NCBI GenBank assembly: GCA_030686995.1
Contig: CM060691.1
Coordinates: 58,291,338-58,355,337 of the forward strand
Length of the DNA: 64,000 nucleotides
Reading direction: 5' to 3'
Source of the DNA: Artemisia argyi
Taxonomy: Eukaryota; Streptophyta; Magnoliopsida; Asterales; Asteraceae
The notes below the pieces were generated by a model that saw only the letters and a list, made by a program, of their open reading frames with translations, was not told where the DNA came from and did not search any database. A program made the translations under genes and the position numbers. Shown here piece by piece: positions 23,481-35,909 of the stretch (its first letter is position 1; each line of letters starts with the position of its first letter).

Positions 23481-23510
23481 GACTAGGGTAATGTCTACTT
23501 TGGAGAAGCC

Positions 23511-24044
23511 TTGATGGTAGTCGGGAATGATGAGAAGACTGAATTGGTAATGGATTTAGGTGGGTCTTATCATATGACACATAGGAGGGACTTCTTATAT
23601 GACTTCAAGGATGTTGATGGTAGTTCGGTTCAGTTAGGTGATAACAGGACATGCACTATCAGAGGGACAGGAAAAGTGAAGATACAGTTGCATGATGGAT
23701 CAAGCTTTATACTGAAAGATGTCAGGTATGTTCCAGGGTTAAGAAAAAGCTTGATTTCATTAGGTACTCTTGAAAAAGATGGTTATACTGTGAAGATGCA
23801 GATGGGTAGAGTCAAGGTGATCAAAGGTTGTCGGGTTATGATGACTGGGATCAGAAAAAAGAACTGTATGTATACTCTTGAAGCAAAAGTGAAGACTTTT
23901 GGTGTACAAAAACATGGAGGTTCAAAACAAGTTGGATTCAAGCAACTTGGTGATAAACAAGTTGGGTTCAAACAATTTGGTAATAAACAAGTTGGATTTA
24001 AACAACTTGGTTCTAGTATTAAAACAGAAGTCCATGGAGTATAG
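23511..24044 (+). pseudogene. Copia protease remnant with KQVGFKQLG repeats
   Basis: The frame contains LVMDLGGSYHMTHRRDFLYD, the aspartic-protease start (copia usual form D-S/T-G-[AC]-S; here DLGGS), followed by DGSSFILKDVRYVPGLRKSL and ISLGTLEKDGY. A repeat of KQVGFKQLG (three near-identical ~30-bp units, 23928-24015) closes the ORF. Homologues continue into GAG-pre-integrase, but here the sequence runs directly to the gypsy B insertion, and pol is missing. Confidence 0.75.
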
Positions 24045-24141
24045 GTTTCTTAACGTGTTTGGTTTGAGGTGGAACCGCAGGGAGCTCAGGGGAATCGTGA
24101 AGCTGAGGATGTTCAGGTTAGTAACGATGATGTTGTAGTGG

Positions 24142-25764
24142 TGATACGTAGGAATTGCACCAGGCTTTACCTCTCGAGGGATCTCGAGAAGCTTACAACC
24201 CCCACCAGCCAGTGTACTTGATCGTTGTAGTATAGTATAGTGACAAGTACCGGGGGATTGATCGTTCAACTCAGGAATAGTGTCATTAGGATTGAAGTTA
24301 ATCTAACTGGGTCTAAAGGTGAAGGATGATTCTTTTTATGTTTTTATATTTTATGAAAAGCAGGTAAAAATCTCGGGTATTCGGAGAGTGAGCGGAATTA
24401 GTTGCTAATCAACTAACCCAAAAGCTACTAATTAAACTAACGTGCAAGAAAAATAAACTAAGGTTCTACAAGGTAAGTGAAGCATGTCTACCCATGATAT
24501 GTTACTCCTTGCTAGCTATCCAATTCTACCTATTGAATTGTCACACCTTGTTTTAATTGACAGGTTGTATTCCTTAATACTAGTCGTAGGGCCGTGTACG
24601 ATCTTCCCTAACTCTATAAGCTCCTACTTCACTCCTATGTCGAGCCGTTAAAAGCTCCTAACATGGGATCACTAGAATTCGCTTATGCAGTAAATACAAC
24701 CATATAATTGTAGTACACCTCCGATCATGTTTCTTAAGACGTTAAAGCAAGTTACCAATTGGAAGTCTGCCAGTTTTCTTAAGCCTAACATCGAATTCAT
24801 TCAATTAAACAAGAGACAATAGGAATCAAGAATTATAAGCTAAATCAACTAGACCTATTGAAGCTGTCACACCTTAATTGATGAAGATAGATACAAACAT
24901 CAACAAAGACATCAATAAGATCTAATCAATTATATACAAGTTTCACACAATCATAAGTAGACACAAGGTGAATTAGCCAAGCATAATTAATGAAGAACAA
25001 GCAACGACAATGATAATTGAAGACATGAATTAAGATAGAATCATCAAAACATTACAAGATGTTTATGGAGTGATTGAAACCCTCTAAGTTGCTGGAAAAA
25101 CACCAACCTAAACCCAGGAATCGACCTTAGGGTTTAGGGCTTACAAAAAGTGAAGTTATGATGTTACATTTATAGGCTGATTTTCTGTCGACCCGATCAT
25201 GACGGCGTCAGACCAATCATGATGGCGTCACGACCAACTTCTCTTCACCAAATTGTAGATCTCTTTGTCCTCTTCGCGTGGGCTTTTTAATCACCTAAAT
25301 CCGAGTTCATATGCAAAAGTTATGACCAAAAAAATATCAGCTACTCCGCGCGCAAGTTTTGACAAGTTAACACGTGACGGCCTACGTGACGCCTTCAGGA
25401 AGTCTTCTGGGCCATCACTCTTTAATTTTACACGTGACGGCCTTGGGTGACGCTGTCATCTCCAATGCATAAAATTTTCTGGACCGTCACGTGTATCATC
25501 CACTTCCACCTCTTGTATTGCTCTTGACGCCGTCATGTAGAAACTTGTGACACCGTCAGGTACTGTTCCCAGCAAGAAAAATTAAGACTTTGTCGTTTTC
25601 TTCACTTTTATGCTCCAAAAACGTCCAAAATGCTTCCTTTTCCAGATTTCACTCCAAAAGTACCTAAAATAACAAAAGAAACGATTTAGGGTAATATTTG
25701 ATCAAATAAATTCGAATTCGGGCTTAAATAACCCCCTAAAAATGGTTCATTTTTCGCCTCATCA
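24142..25764 (-). repeat. 3' LTR of gypsy B
   Basis: Plus-strand reading TGATACGTAGGAATTGC to CGCCTCATCA. It carries the tRNA-Asp-like word TCGTTGTAGTATAGT at 24222-24236 and several TGACGGC/GCCGTCA words between 25198 and 25562. In element sense, the TATA-like region lies around 25160-25175. Confidence 0.9.
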
Positions 25765-26333
25765 AATACCCTTACACTTGAGATTTGCCTGTCCTCAAGC
25801 AAATGCGCTTTTATTCTAATCAAATTACAAGTTAGGGTTCATTTAACACTAATATAAAAGTAATTACAACAAATAATCATTCCGCTAAAGACCAAAGACA
25901 AGCACGGAGGTCATACACTAGCACCTCACAAATAGTGTTTGGATACTCACATATCTCGGGTGTAATAAAGTATATATCACAATATGGAAATGAAAAACAT
26001 CTCTCACTACCTGTCATAGCAAAATAGATTACCATAGGCTTGGGAAAGGATCAAACCTCCACCACATGGCGTAAGCACCTAGGATAAACTATCAAAGAGG
26101 TCTTTCAAAGGATTATAACGTTAGGTGTAGGGATATGGAATACACGGTTTTGTTGGATATAGGCAATATTTACTGGTGGCAAGTTAATCATCTTGGTTAA
26201 TTACATGTACAATATGGCGTTGCTAAGCCAAGACTAGAATCGACTTAAGCTAATAAATCAAAAATAACAAAAACATAAAACAAACATAGAATGAAACGGG
26301 ATGGTAGGTTTTTTTTTTTTTTTTTTCTTTTTT

Positions 26334-26367
<34 letters not shown>

Positions 26368-28130
26368 ATACACTCTTACCCCACCATCCAAAATAATACA
26401 TCATAGGGGATGTACATTCCCCTTACACTTGAATTTTTACATACTTTATAATAAACTACTCTAATGACTCGAATCAAGATAATCAAAACACTTGCAGTAC
26501 TTTTTAAGATTAACGCACATATGGGGGTAATATGATGTTCTTCCCCATTACTCCATAACATAAGTACTTTACCCATGAGTCCCAATCGTCCCAAAACAAT
26601 ATGTACAAGGATATGACTCGACTTAGCAACCATGTAATCAATTTGATAATTAACTAAGGGTTTAAACAAATAACAATAATGCACTAAAGATGAGTGCATA
26701 CACGGAAGGCTAAGGCGATTTGGGTGTACATTTAATTGGGTTGTAACAAATTCTTCCTTTAAGTAAGATGCTTAAAGTTAGAAACGAAAAGACAGGCTCG
26801 GAGGGGTGTACTAGGGGTTTCGTGTACTAAAAATGAGTACAACGCTAAGGTGTGGGAAAAATTAGTTGACTCCACTAGCCAAGTAATATGACTTAAATGG
26901 TCAAGTAATTATGATACAGGTTTAACACAAGGGTGATCCTAATGTCTCTTATCATGTAGTAAATCCTACCACACAAATGTAGTCTCACTAGCGGTCTCGG
27001 GATGCATCACTAACGCAAGTTCTAAAATCTAAATGCTACCGGTACACTCATAAGCACCAATAATGAATGCTTTTCCTATCAAATCTAAAGGCGAACCTCA
27101 CATATTTGGGTGGAAAATTTTTCTGAATGGTACGGTTTTGTGCTAGTCATACAACTCCTATCCATGAGACGCTTGCTATGGCTAAAGTTTCACTCCTAAA
27201 TGTTGTAAAAAATTTTAAATTTGACGCTAAAATTACACTAACAAGTATTTCTCTTAGTTTTATTACACACCTACCATCGAAAAAACAAACTCAAGTGCAA
27301 GTGTATCCTATAAGGTATCATCATTTACCCTCCCCTTACACTTGGGATGAACATTGTCCCCAATGTTCAATTAAAGAATTTAAAAGTGAAATAGGTAAAA
27401 GAATGAAAGCAAATACTCCCCTGATTCGTTCGGTGTGGATAGTGTGGTAACAAGGTTAGATCTTCCTTTAAGAAAATGAACATTCAAAGCTTCCCTTCCA
27501 GAAATATAAATCATCTTCTTGTCCAATATAACCTGTTAAACCTGAGAAAACAAACACAAAAACCCAAAGCATCAAACTGAACAAAGGAAACTCACAACTA
27601 GATGTAATTCTAGACTTAGGAATAAAAAAAAATTAAAGATATAATGCTTGTGGAATGAATGTTTGCAGATTTCCTTGAGTTTATAAAACTAAAGAATCAA
27701 CAAAAACTTTAAGAGTCCGGTATAAACAAAACTCGCAAAATTTCTCAGAATTTTTGTACCTGACGCCGTCAGAATGTTCCTGCAAAAATCTCATGTTAAG
27801 TTTTTGGCAAATTTCTGGAAAAACTTATGTCCTACTTCCTGGAAAATCCTGCAAAACATCATTATGACTCAATACAAGCATTTGACTCAAACAATTACTA
27901 ATATACATGTTCATTTAATATTGTTGTGGATCATGCTCAATTTCGTTCTTATAAACAAATTTGGGTCTCCCCTTACACTTAGCTTTTTGAAAAATACCTT
28001 TATATGAAGTTAAGACGAAGTTAAACAACAAAATAAAGCATTTTCACAATTTAATTAGAAACATGATCTACCAACAATAAAAATAAGACACGGATACGGA
28101 AACAAATAACATCAAACAAATAAAAACACA
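25765..28130 (-). other. Non-coding 3' region of gypsy B
   Basis: No supported gene. From the LTR inward it has a purine-rich PPT (complement at 25766-25790), a T-rich run at 26309-26365 (poly(A) in element sense), the inverted repeat AACATTGTCCCCAATGTT (27350-27367) next to CCCTCCCCTTACA, and a TGACGCCGTCA palindrome near 27762. The same order occurs in gypsies A and C. Confidence 0.7.
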
Positions 28131-28194
28131 CAAAACATGGGTTGCCTCCCAAGAAGCGCTTGTTTATGTTTAAGTCACGAGCCTGACTCTATCC

Positions 28195-29178
28195 TTATTT
28201 AACGGAAATAGGAGAGGTTTTCCCTACACTTTGGATTAAGTGAGGGTGGAAGTAGCGATACACACCCTTAGGGCGGAAATATGTCACGTGAGGTGAAGGG
28301 GGTGAGTGAATGGCTTCCTTCATCCTAAAACTACCCGGATAATATTGGTTGATGGGTGGGTCGGTTCCTCTTTTGTCTCCTAGAAATATATCTAAGGATG
28401 GAAAGGTGTGTAAAGATTGAGGTTCCGGTTCATCAACACTAGGAAATTCCATATAACTAGGAGTAAGGTTATCACTACAAGTATTCAAACCTATATCCTC
28501 AAGTGGTGCTTGGTCCAAGGGTTCTACCTCCATCGGAATTCCTAAAGTTTCTTCTACTTCTTCCGGGTAAGTCACAGGCGGTGTGTGTGCCTCAAATGAT
28601 GGTTGAGTATTTTGTGGGCTTATGTTATTGACCTCATCATTCCATGTGTCAAGATCACCTATATCATCATCATGTGTTTTGGTAGAATCTATCCTAAGCA
28701 TTCTCCTAAGTATCTCACGTGCTTCTCTAGGCATCTCAACTTCTATGTCCGAATCATAAGGATAATCCTCGATAATCTTATATTCAATTTGCCTAAAGGA
28801 TTCATCATGTGTTCCTTGAGATTCAAAGTCATTGGTCATAAAGCCTAGGTCTTTTTGATCAATGTGGTCATGCTCGGCTAAATCCTCCTCAATTGTTTTC
28901 TTAGGTAGTGATAATAGCAAACCTAATGCTTCATCCAACTTATGATTTGTTGCAACGGCTCTCTCCATAATTCCTTGGCAAACTAGGTCGCATTTCCTAT
29001 TTGCCTCACTAAAACGAGATCTTAAACATGGAGGTTGTTCATAAGAATCTATCCTAAGTGAAGGCTCATATGATTCATAGGTGTCTCTAAATGAGGTATT
29101 TTGAACTTCTTGGTGTTCTAGCCACTCAACCTTATCTTGCAATATTAGAAGTCTAAGTGAAAAGTCCATTTGAAGCAA
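28195..29178 (-). CDS. 327-codon ORF of unrecognised origin in gypsy B
   Basis: The only substantial ORF of gypsy B starts 131 bp from the primer site and ends shortly before the conserved TTGGGAGGCAACCC motif, exactly where gag-protease sits in gypsies A and C. The protein is acidic and low in hydrophobic stretches. It opens MLQMDFSLRLLILQDKVEWL (helical) and includes NRKCDLVCQGIMERAVATNH. A long Asp/Glu/Pro-rich middle follows, and the C-terminus has GVYRYFHPHLIQ. No zinc knuckle, retropepsin DxG, RT or DDE motif is visible, and no membrane helix. The ORF is intact and placed like a retroelement gene, which argues it is or was expressed. A captured host fragment or a replaced gag are both possible. 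Confidence 0.6.
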   Translation of the reverse strand: MLQMDFSLRLLILQDKVEWLEHQEVQNTSFRDTYESYEPSLRIDSYEQPPCLRSRFSEANRKCDLVCQGIMERAVATNHKLDEALGLLLSLPKKTIEEDLAEHDHIDQKDLGFMTNDFESQGTHDESFRQIEYKIIEDYPYDSDIEVEMPREAREILRRMLRIDSTKTHDDDIGDLDTWNDEVNNISPQNTQPSFEAHTPPVTYPEEVEETLGIPMEVEPLDQAPLEDIGLNTCSDNLTPSYMEFPSVDEPEPQSLHTFPSLDIFLGDKRGTDPPINQYYPGSFRMKEAIHSPPSPHVTYFRPKGVYRYFHPHLIQSVGKTSPISVK

Positions 29179-29308
29179 ATTACAAACAAAGTCACACAGA
29201 AAAGATAGACTACGAGAAAGCTATAAAATAAAAAGAAAAAATCTCACTTGATAGGAATCTAATGAGTAGACCTAATAAAAATAAAATTCAACCTAAACAG
29301 TAACTATT

Positions 29309-29326
29309 CCCTGGGCTGCGGCGCCA
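29309..29326 (-). other. Primer-binding site of gypsy B (tRNA-Asp type, variant)
   Basis: On the minus strand TGGCGCCGCAGCCCAGGG. The first eight bases match the 3' end of plant tRNA-Asp; the middle has CAG where the canonical site in gypsy C has TT. The variant is shared with gypsy A. Confidence 0.7.
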
Positions 29327-29332
29327 AAAACT

Positions 29333-30953
29333 TGATATGTGGGAATCGCACCAGGCTTTACCTCTCGAGGGATCTCGAGAAGCTTACAACCCTCACCAGG
29401 CAGTGTACCTGATCGTTGTAATATAGTATAGTGACAAGTACCGGGGGATTGATCGTTCAACTAAGGAATAGTGTCGTTAGGATTGAAGTTAATCTAACTA
29501 GGTCTAAAGGTGAAGGATGATTCTTTTTGTGTTTTTATATTTTATGAAAAGCAGGTAAAAATCTCGGATATTAGGAGAGTGAGCGGAATTAGTTGCTAAT
29601 CAACTAACCCAAAAGCTACTAATTAAACTAATGTGCAAGAAAAATAAACTAAGGTTCTACAAGGTAAGTGAAGCGTGTCTAACCATGATATGTTACTCCT
29701 TGCTAGCTATCCAATTCAACCTATTGAATTGTCACACATTGTTTTAATTGATGGTTTGTATTCCTTAATATTAGTCGTAGGGCCGTGTACGATCTTCCCT
29801 AACTCTGTAAGCTCCTACTTCACTCCTATGTCGAGCCGTTAAAAGCTCCTAACATGGGATCACTAGAATTCGCTTATGCATTAAATACAACCATATAATC
29901 GTAGTACACCTCCGATCATGTTTCTTAAGACGTTCAAGCAAGTTAACAATTGGAAGTCTGCTAGTTTTCTTAAGCCTAACATCGAATTCATTCAATTAAA
30001 CAAGAGACAATAGGAATCAAAAATTATAAGCTAAATCAACTAGACCTATTGAAGTTGTCACACCTTAATTGATGAAGATAGACACAAACATCAACAAAGA
30101 CATCAATAAGATCTAATCAATTATATACAAGTTTCACACAATCATAATTAGACACACGGTGAATTAGCCAAGCATAATTAATGAAGAACAAGCAACAACA
30201 ATGATAATTGAAGACATGAATTAAGATAGAATCATCAAACCATTACAAGATGTTAATGGAGTGATTGAAACCCTCTAAGTTGCTGGAAAAACACCTAACT
30301 AAACCCAAGAATCGACCTTAGGGTTTAGGGCTTACAAAAAGTGAAGTTATGATGTTATATTTATAGGCTGATTTCTTGTCGGCCCGATCATGATGGCGTC
30401 AGACCAATCATGATGGCGTCACGACTAACTTTTCTTCACCAAATTGTAGATCTGTTCATCCTCTTCGCGTGGGCTTTTGAATCACCTAAATCCTAGTTCG
30501 TATGCAAAAGTTATGACCAAAACAATATCAGCTACTCTGCGCAAGTTTTGACAAGTTAACATGTGACGGCCTACGTGACGCCTTCAGGAAGTCTTCTGGG
30601 CCATCACTCTTTAATTTTACACGTGACGGCCTTGGGTGACGCCGTCATCTCCAATGCACAAAACTTTTTGGACCGTCACGTGTATCATCCACTTCCACCT
30701 CTTGTATTGCTCTTGACGCCGTCATGTAGAAACTTGTGACACCGTCAGGTACTGTTCCCCGCAAAGAAAATTAAGACTTTGCCGTTTTCTTCACTTTTAT
30801 GCTCCAAAAACGTCCAAAATGCTTCCTTTTCCAGATTTCACTCCAAAAGTACCTAAAATGACAAAAGGAACGATTTAGGGCAATATTTGATCAAATAAAT
30901 TCGAATTCGGGCTTAAATGACCCTCTAAAAACGGTTCATTTTTCGCCTCATCA
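29333..30953 (-). repeat. 5' LTR of gypsy B
   Basis: Same LTR as 24142-25764 with only scattered substitutions. The tRNA-Asp-like word at 29413-29427 has one change (G to A at 29421). Palindromic TGACGSCGTCA-type words lie between 30389 and 30760. Confidence 0.9.
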
Positions 30954-30958
30954 AGTGG

Positions 30959-31269
30959 CTCAAAGACGGATGGAGGACGAGCAACTTGAAGAAAAGACAA
31001 ACACGGGCTGCTTGGTAAATGAGCATGAAAAAGTACACCTTGGTATAAAGGTGGAGGCAGACATTACGGTAACCGGAGTACCTGGTCAAGAGGGTGCAGA
31101 GGGTAATGTTGCTAAAAAGAAGAAAGTGAAGGAGTCTACGGAAGCTAACCATGAAAAATTACTGAAGTACAATGCCTGGTCGACAAGGTAGTCCCCGGTT
31201 CGAGGTTCTAGCACAAGGAAAAGATGCTTAGTATCGGTTATGTTTAAGTGTTACTCCTAAGGTGGAAAT
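30959..31269 (+). pseudogene. C-terminal tail of the small copia internal region
   Basis: After gypsy B the copia resumes with a lysine/glutamate-rich frame (RRMEDEQLEEKTNT, VAKKKKVKESTEANHEK) that ends at 31191. A non-coding stretch and a purine-rich CTAAGGTGGAAAT precede the 3' LTR. No RNase H motif is present, so the deletion removed the pol core. The tail may be the linker or C-terminus of the polyprotein. Confidence 0.5.
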
Positions 31270-31621
31270 TGTTAAACATTAGTAGTAACTTAAACATATA
31301 TTAGGGACTTAAGTGTACTTTTGTAATTAGATTAGGTGTTAGACATAAACTAGAATTAGTTAGCTTGGAGTGCAAGGCAAGCTAGGTTTCCACCTCCTCA
31401 TCTCTATAAATAGAGATGAGGGGGATGCTGGTTATTCATTCTTCTTCCTCAATTGTAAAGCTTTATAAGGTTTTAAATAAAGGGTTCGTTGAGGGTATAT
31501 CGTGTGCATATTCTTGTCAAGTCTTTGTAGTCTCTCGTGTTTGCTACTTGTGCTTGATACAACTCGCGATCTAGCATTCCGTGATCAAACTTCGGGTTTG
31601 TTGTCGAGGTATTTTCCAACA
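31270..31621 (+). repeat. 3' LTR of the small copia
   Basis: 352 bp, TGTTAAACATTAG to TTTTCCAACA, the same length as the 5' LTR, with few substitutions. The right flank CTTAC repeats the left flank. Confidence 0.9.
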
Positions 31622-31626
31622 CTTAC

Positions 31627-32832
31627 CTTATTATAAACCTACATAATAAGATTATCATATCTTTCTACTGCTATCGGGATGAATTCGATAGGAACTTCAT
31701 ATTGTAATGCACGAATGCATGTTTTGAAAACGTCATAGGAATATGCAGTAGGATTTTGTCACATTTTTTTCAGCAGCATCCACGAAGTTCGTAAACCTTA
31801 CTCCGGTTATAAGACCAATCCTTAACGTTTCACCAAGATTCATTCGCAAGATCCAACCTCTTGGAGTAGTTATAGACCCTCCAGGCCATATAACATCTTC
31901 GACACGGTTACTAGATTGTAGAACTATGTCTTTGAATGGGGGTGTGCTCTTCTAATTCCATTTGACAATGTCCAATATCCCACTTTCCTCTCTCCATAGT
32001 CAATCACATTTATAATTTCAAATCCATTGGATACCAATTTTCTTTGATTGAGTCGAAACTAGCCACTCACACCGTTGAATTTGATCTTCAAGATTTCACT
32101 TAAAAGCGTCAAGACATTTTCTGGGACTCCTACCCTCTCTACAGACTCCACTAGTGCCCATATCATGTCATATGCACATATAGCAAGCATAGGGATCTCC
32201 GTAGAAAACTCCCTGTGCCATCTTTTTTTTTAAGTTATGCAACCTACTTGATGCTGGAATATAATAACACCAAGTACCCTTGCAATGACTCAATAACATC
32301 AAATTCTGATGAATGCATGATCTCAATGGTTTTTTGAGTTAAAATCGATGCATATTCTTTGCTCATCATCCCTAATATCTTTGCATTTACAAAAAAGCGG
32401 GATGCGAGCAAAGGTGACATGTTTACGAAAAATACAGATGTATGAAGTTTCATGAGTTTAAGCAACTCCTGGATGACTTCTTTATTAGTGGCTGAGGCAG
32501 AAATGGTGCTTCTATAAGTGAGTCTTATGTTTTTGTTTTGGAATGATTAGAATAAATATTGTAAAATATCCCCCTTGATCAGCGTCGTCCTTGTATACAT
32601 AAACAACGTCCCTCCATTTAAATGATTCGACAAGGGCAGCAATACTTTTGGCCATGTTTATTTCATCTTCTTTAAGTTGAAAAAAGTAAGGGTATTCCGC
32701 TGAGGATTTACCAGCAAAAGAAAATTCAGGAACTTTGGCCTTATTAGTAATTGATGCCACTAGCTTTGATCAGAGAAAAACTTCCAGGCCTATAATTGCA
32801 TTGACCTTAAAGGTATTAAGAAGATCTAGAGC
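31627..32832 (-). pseudogene. GLR pseudogene exon: ANF domain and S1 of the ligand-binding domain
   Basis: From the acceptor TTTTGCAG at 32833 the frames give LDLLNTFKVNAIIGLEVF, KAKVPEFSFAGKSSAEYPYF, IAALVESFKWRDVVYVYKDD, TYRSTISASATNKEVIQELL, VNMSPLLASRFFVNAKILGM, ICAYDMIWALVESVERVGVP, EIINVIDYGERKVGYWTLSN, VIWPGGSITTPRGWILRMNL and DVFKTCIRALQYEVPIEFIP. All fit the GLR order. Lesions: TGA 32770-32772; a frame change near 32530; a stop near 32243; TAG 32059-32061; frame changes near 31900 and 31770; TAG 31639-31641. The exon ends AAG/GTAAG at 31626, where the copia inserted. Confidence 0.88.
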
Positions 32833-33654
32833 TGCAAAATCAAATAGAAAGAAATGAAACAATACAGTGTTCAACAAACTTAAATTCATGTAGCCTAGAA
32901 AAATTGCATCTTTATTTATTACTGACTATACTATTAACTTGCAAGGGTTGGAAATGGATCGATAAACCCAAAAATGAAACGGCTTGTTCGTGTTAGTTCA
33001 AGGATAAACAAACAAATGAACGTACAACAAACTATTAAGGTTGCATTTTTTAACTTCATAAAACTAAACAATATCATATCTTAACATCTTACCATTTAGT
33101 ATAGTTTGTAACGAGTCTGGCTCCGGTCGGCCGCGTTGCGGCCTCACGGGTTTTTAACATCATTCTGTCAAAACAAATGACAACATTAATTCAGTCGATC
33201 TTAATATATCAGGTTCTTAAGTTTATACACATGCTCAGTCAGGGTCACATATTCACATACCATTCCCGCACTATGTCTTTCGATCTCAGCAATCTCAATT
33301 AGGTCTTCTGCAGTATCTTGGTCCACTTTAGAATGACAAAGACGCATTGTGAAACAAACATCCTTGAATAAATCCATTGGAATATTTTGCCTAGGAACAT
33401 GAAATTCAGAACAAAATTTTGATGCAGCGGGATTTGTGTGTCCATCTAAAGACTTAGCAGATGCTGAAATGCTAGGAGGCACAGCGGCTGCAAGCTCTTT
33501 GAAAGCTTTATCCTGCACATAATAACTTTTACTGAGCAATAGTCTATTAAAAAGTAAAAAAGTTAATAAAACCAAAAGAAAAGTGCACCATATCAAATGA
33601 AAGGCCTAGTAACTTTTTTCCGCTTGATGATAACTCTGTATTCTGTAACACTAC

Positions 33655-33860
33655 AAAAAGTATTCTTGCTACACTTTGTAATTGTGCTGGAAGGTTGCGT
33701 ACTTCCAACATCAATACTACTTCTGATGGTATTCCTGCTACACTTTGTAGTTAGGCGATCACAAATACAATAGTAAGAACAGCCACGACTGGAAAGCAAA
33801 CCTTCACTCTGGATTATTTTGTAAACTTGCAATCACAAATACAATAGTAAGAACAATTGT
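33655..33860. repeat. Local duplications within the captured gene block
   Basis: GTATTCTTGCTACACTTTGT (33660) recurs as GTATTCCTGCTACACTTTGT (about 33730). ATCACAAATACAATAGTAAG recurs at 33770 and 33834. GAACAGCCACGACTGGAAA occurs at about 33778 and again near 34842. The block has therefore been rearranged after capture. Confidence 0.7.
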
Positions 33861-34929
33861 TTAACGATCATGATACAAATTTTTGTCTGATAAAGTGTTA
33901 CCATAACATAAAACTTCTTAATGATAAAAATGGTATGATAAGATGGTACCTTGTCTCTCAACGGCAACGCTGATGGTACGTAAACAACCAACTGACGACA
34001 ATAAGCATTCGGAGTCATTGCAGAAAACCTGGAAGAGAAAAGATCCGTACATCAGTAGGCCTTCCCCAAAAAAATGTAAAACTATTAAAAATGATCATTA
34101 AGAAGTTGACTTTTTTTTTTGTCACTAAGAGATATTGAAAGTTCATGATAGGTATTAACCTCCAGTAAAGAATTATGTGTTATGCCGTTTACCATGATGT
34201 CAATCAATTTAAACTAAAAGTGAAAGAAAGTGAATATTATAGATCTAAAATAAAGAGGTTAGAATATAGCTTAGGTGCCATGGTGGTTTATGAATTGGAC
34301 TGACTTCACTCAGATTATGGCAGCCACATTAAGCTTATGCCTGTGAGACAACAATTTAGCAAAGACAAAAAAATTTGTCATAACAGTTGGGAGGGAGTTA
34401 CCTAAATTTAAAAAATTGTGTTCTTTGACGCCTGGAGTGCTTTCTTGACCAACTTGATGGCATTAGTCCGCCCAGCGTATGATGGTTTAGAGATATTGTT
34501 TAGGCATATGCTTCTCGAATGGTTACTAACTGCAATCTATATGAAACCGGAAAAATGAATATAGGCCAAATTATTTTAAGTTGATGCGACAAAAGTGCCA
34601 TTTATATTTTTTATACCTTTTGAAAGCAGCCATTGTACATGGATAACTGCAAATATGTGCATCAAAATACACAGTCTCCATTATGTAAAGCAGTGACGTG
34701 AATTTGTTGCCTCTTGTGTCCGCTATGCTGGCGCGTATTGGTACCGATCCGGTCCAGCAGTTGATCGTTACCTTCAACAACAGGCAATGAAAGGAAATTA
34801 ATGGACCCTATTGGGTACAAATGCACCAACCTCCTACTACTGAACAGCCACGACTGGAAACTTTAAATAATGATGTTATGAATTTTGTTTCAAATAGCAT
34901 TAAATTAGGCGTCAGGATCTTTAGTTAGC

Positions 34930-35025
34930 TTGTGTTTGACATTACATTTTGTAGTGATTAATCTTATTGGTTCAAATGAGTTTCAGTATTTCAGATGCGT
35001 CAAACACAAATTAATGTTAGTTATC
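34930..35025. mobile_element. Possible short MITE
   Basis: TAGCTTGTGTTTGAC and GTCAAACACAAATTA face each other about 70 bp apart, with TTAGTTA-like flanks. This is only suggestive of a small hAT or Harbinger derivative. Confidence 0.3.
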
Positions 35026-35909
35026 TAATTATTTAGAGGTCATCTCAAATCAGCGGCAAGTAATGGTAACAAACAAACAACCTATGCTAAAAACAAAACA
35101 AATTATATATAAAACAAAAGGAAAGAAAATAACTTTTAGCATGATAAAGACTTAAACTTGGATCAGAGAATTACGTATGGTTTTAGACTCATCTACTTTA
35201 ACATGTAATCACATTGCCATACAAAAATTAGTGTATCTGACGTTTTCCTATAATCGACAATCCCATTAATTACGACCTTCTCTAATTCTAAGCTATGGGA
35301 AATGATTTCTATAAACTAATATTATGTCTCAGAAACCATGGTCGTACGATCAAGAACACAACTTACATCAGTAATATCTTTTTTCCGGTAATCACAATAA
35401 AATTGAAAATAAAATATAATGACACAATACCCGCGGACCATAATCTTAAAAACAGACTTACTTGTCATCAGCAACATCTTCACCAACCTACCTACCTAAC
35501 AACCACCTGTTAGCAAAACGAAAAGCTGTCAAAAAATTAACATAAATGCACCATGAGAAAGAAATTACATGCCTTTTTTTATTATCCCGTAAGAACAAAA
35601 ACTATTAGATCTTAAATTAGGGCGATAACGAAAATAAGAAAGTACCACTTGAACGGTAGGCTGTGGCCTTAGCCGGGGTGATTGTTTTGACCGGCGCATC
35701 ATGGTGCAATCATCGCCCCTTTGTGAATCACCGGAAGCACCTTGTCCCCAAACTAATGAAAAGGCCCAAAAAAGTATCAATCGAAATCAAACAACTCCTA
35801 AAAAGAAAGTAAAAATAAACAAACAACTCCTATCAAAACAAACATAAACTCAAACTAAAAGTACTAATGAAAAATTTACCGTTACTGATTCTTCCCTATT
35901 AGCTCGTAT

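Larger units (their letters stand above)
24142..30953 (-). mobile_element. Gypsy B: non-autonomous Athila-like element
   Basis: LTRs of 1623 and 1621 bp (24142-25764, 29333-30953) bound 6812 bp, with the duplication AGTGG (24137-24141 and 30954-30958). Orientation is minus: the primer-site complement (29309-29326) abuts the right LTR, and a purine tract abuts the left. The LTRs are nearly identical, so insertion was recent. The interior holds one 327-codon ORF and about 2.4 kb of non-coding 3' sequence that aligns with gypsies A and C. It has no gag, protease, RT or integrase that I can recognise. Confidence 0.92.
21718..31621 (+). mobile_element. Small Ty1/copia element, internally deleted, hosting gypsy B
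   Basis: Two 352-bp LTRs (21718-22069 and 31270-31621; TGTTAAACATTAG...TTCCAACA) are flanked by the duplication CTTAC (21713-21717 and 31622-31626). A tRNA-iMet primer site (TGGTATCAAGAGC, one extra A against the usual TGGTATCAGAGC) follows at 22072-22084. A purine-rich stretch precedes the 3' LTR. Without gypsy B and its duplicated AGTGG the element is only ~3.1 kb. It keeps gag, a damaged protease and a short tail, with no integrase, RT or RNase H. It lies just inside a GLR intron. Confidence 0.9.

Noticed and set aside
26376..26699. 107-codon minus frame, also at 44905-45162
   Set aside because: Lies in the conserved non-coding 3' region of the gypsies; present in B and C but disrupted in A, with no domain and no start context.
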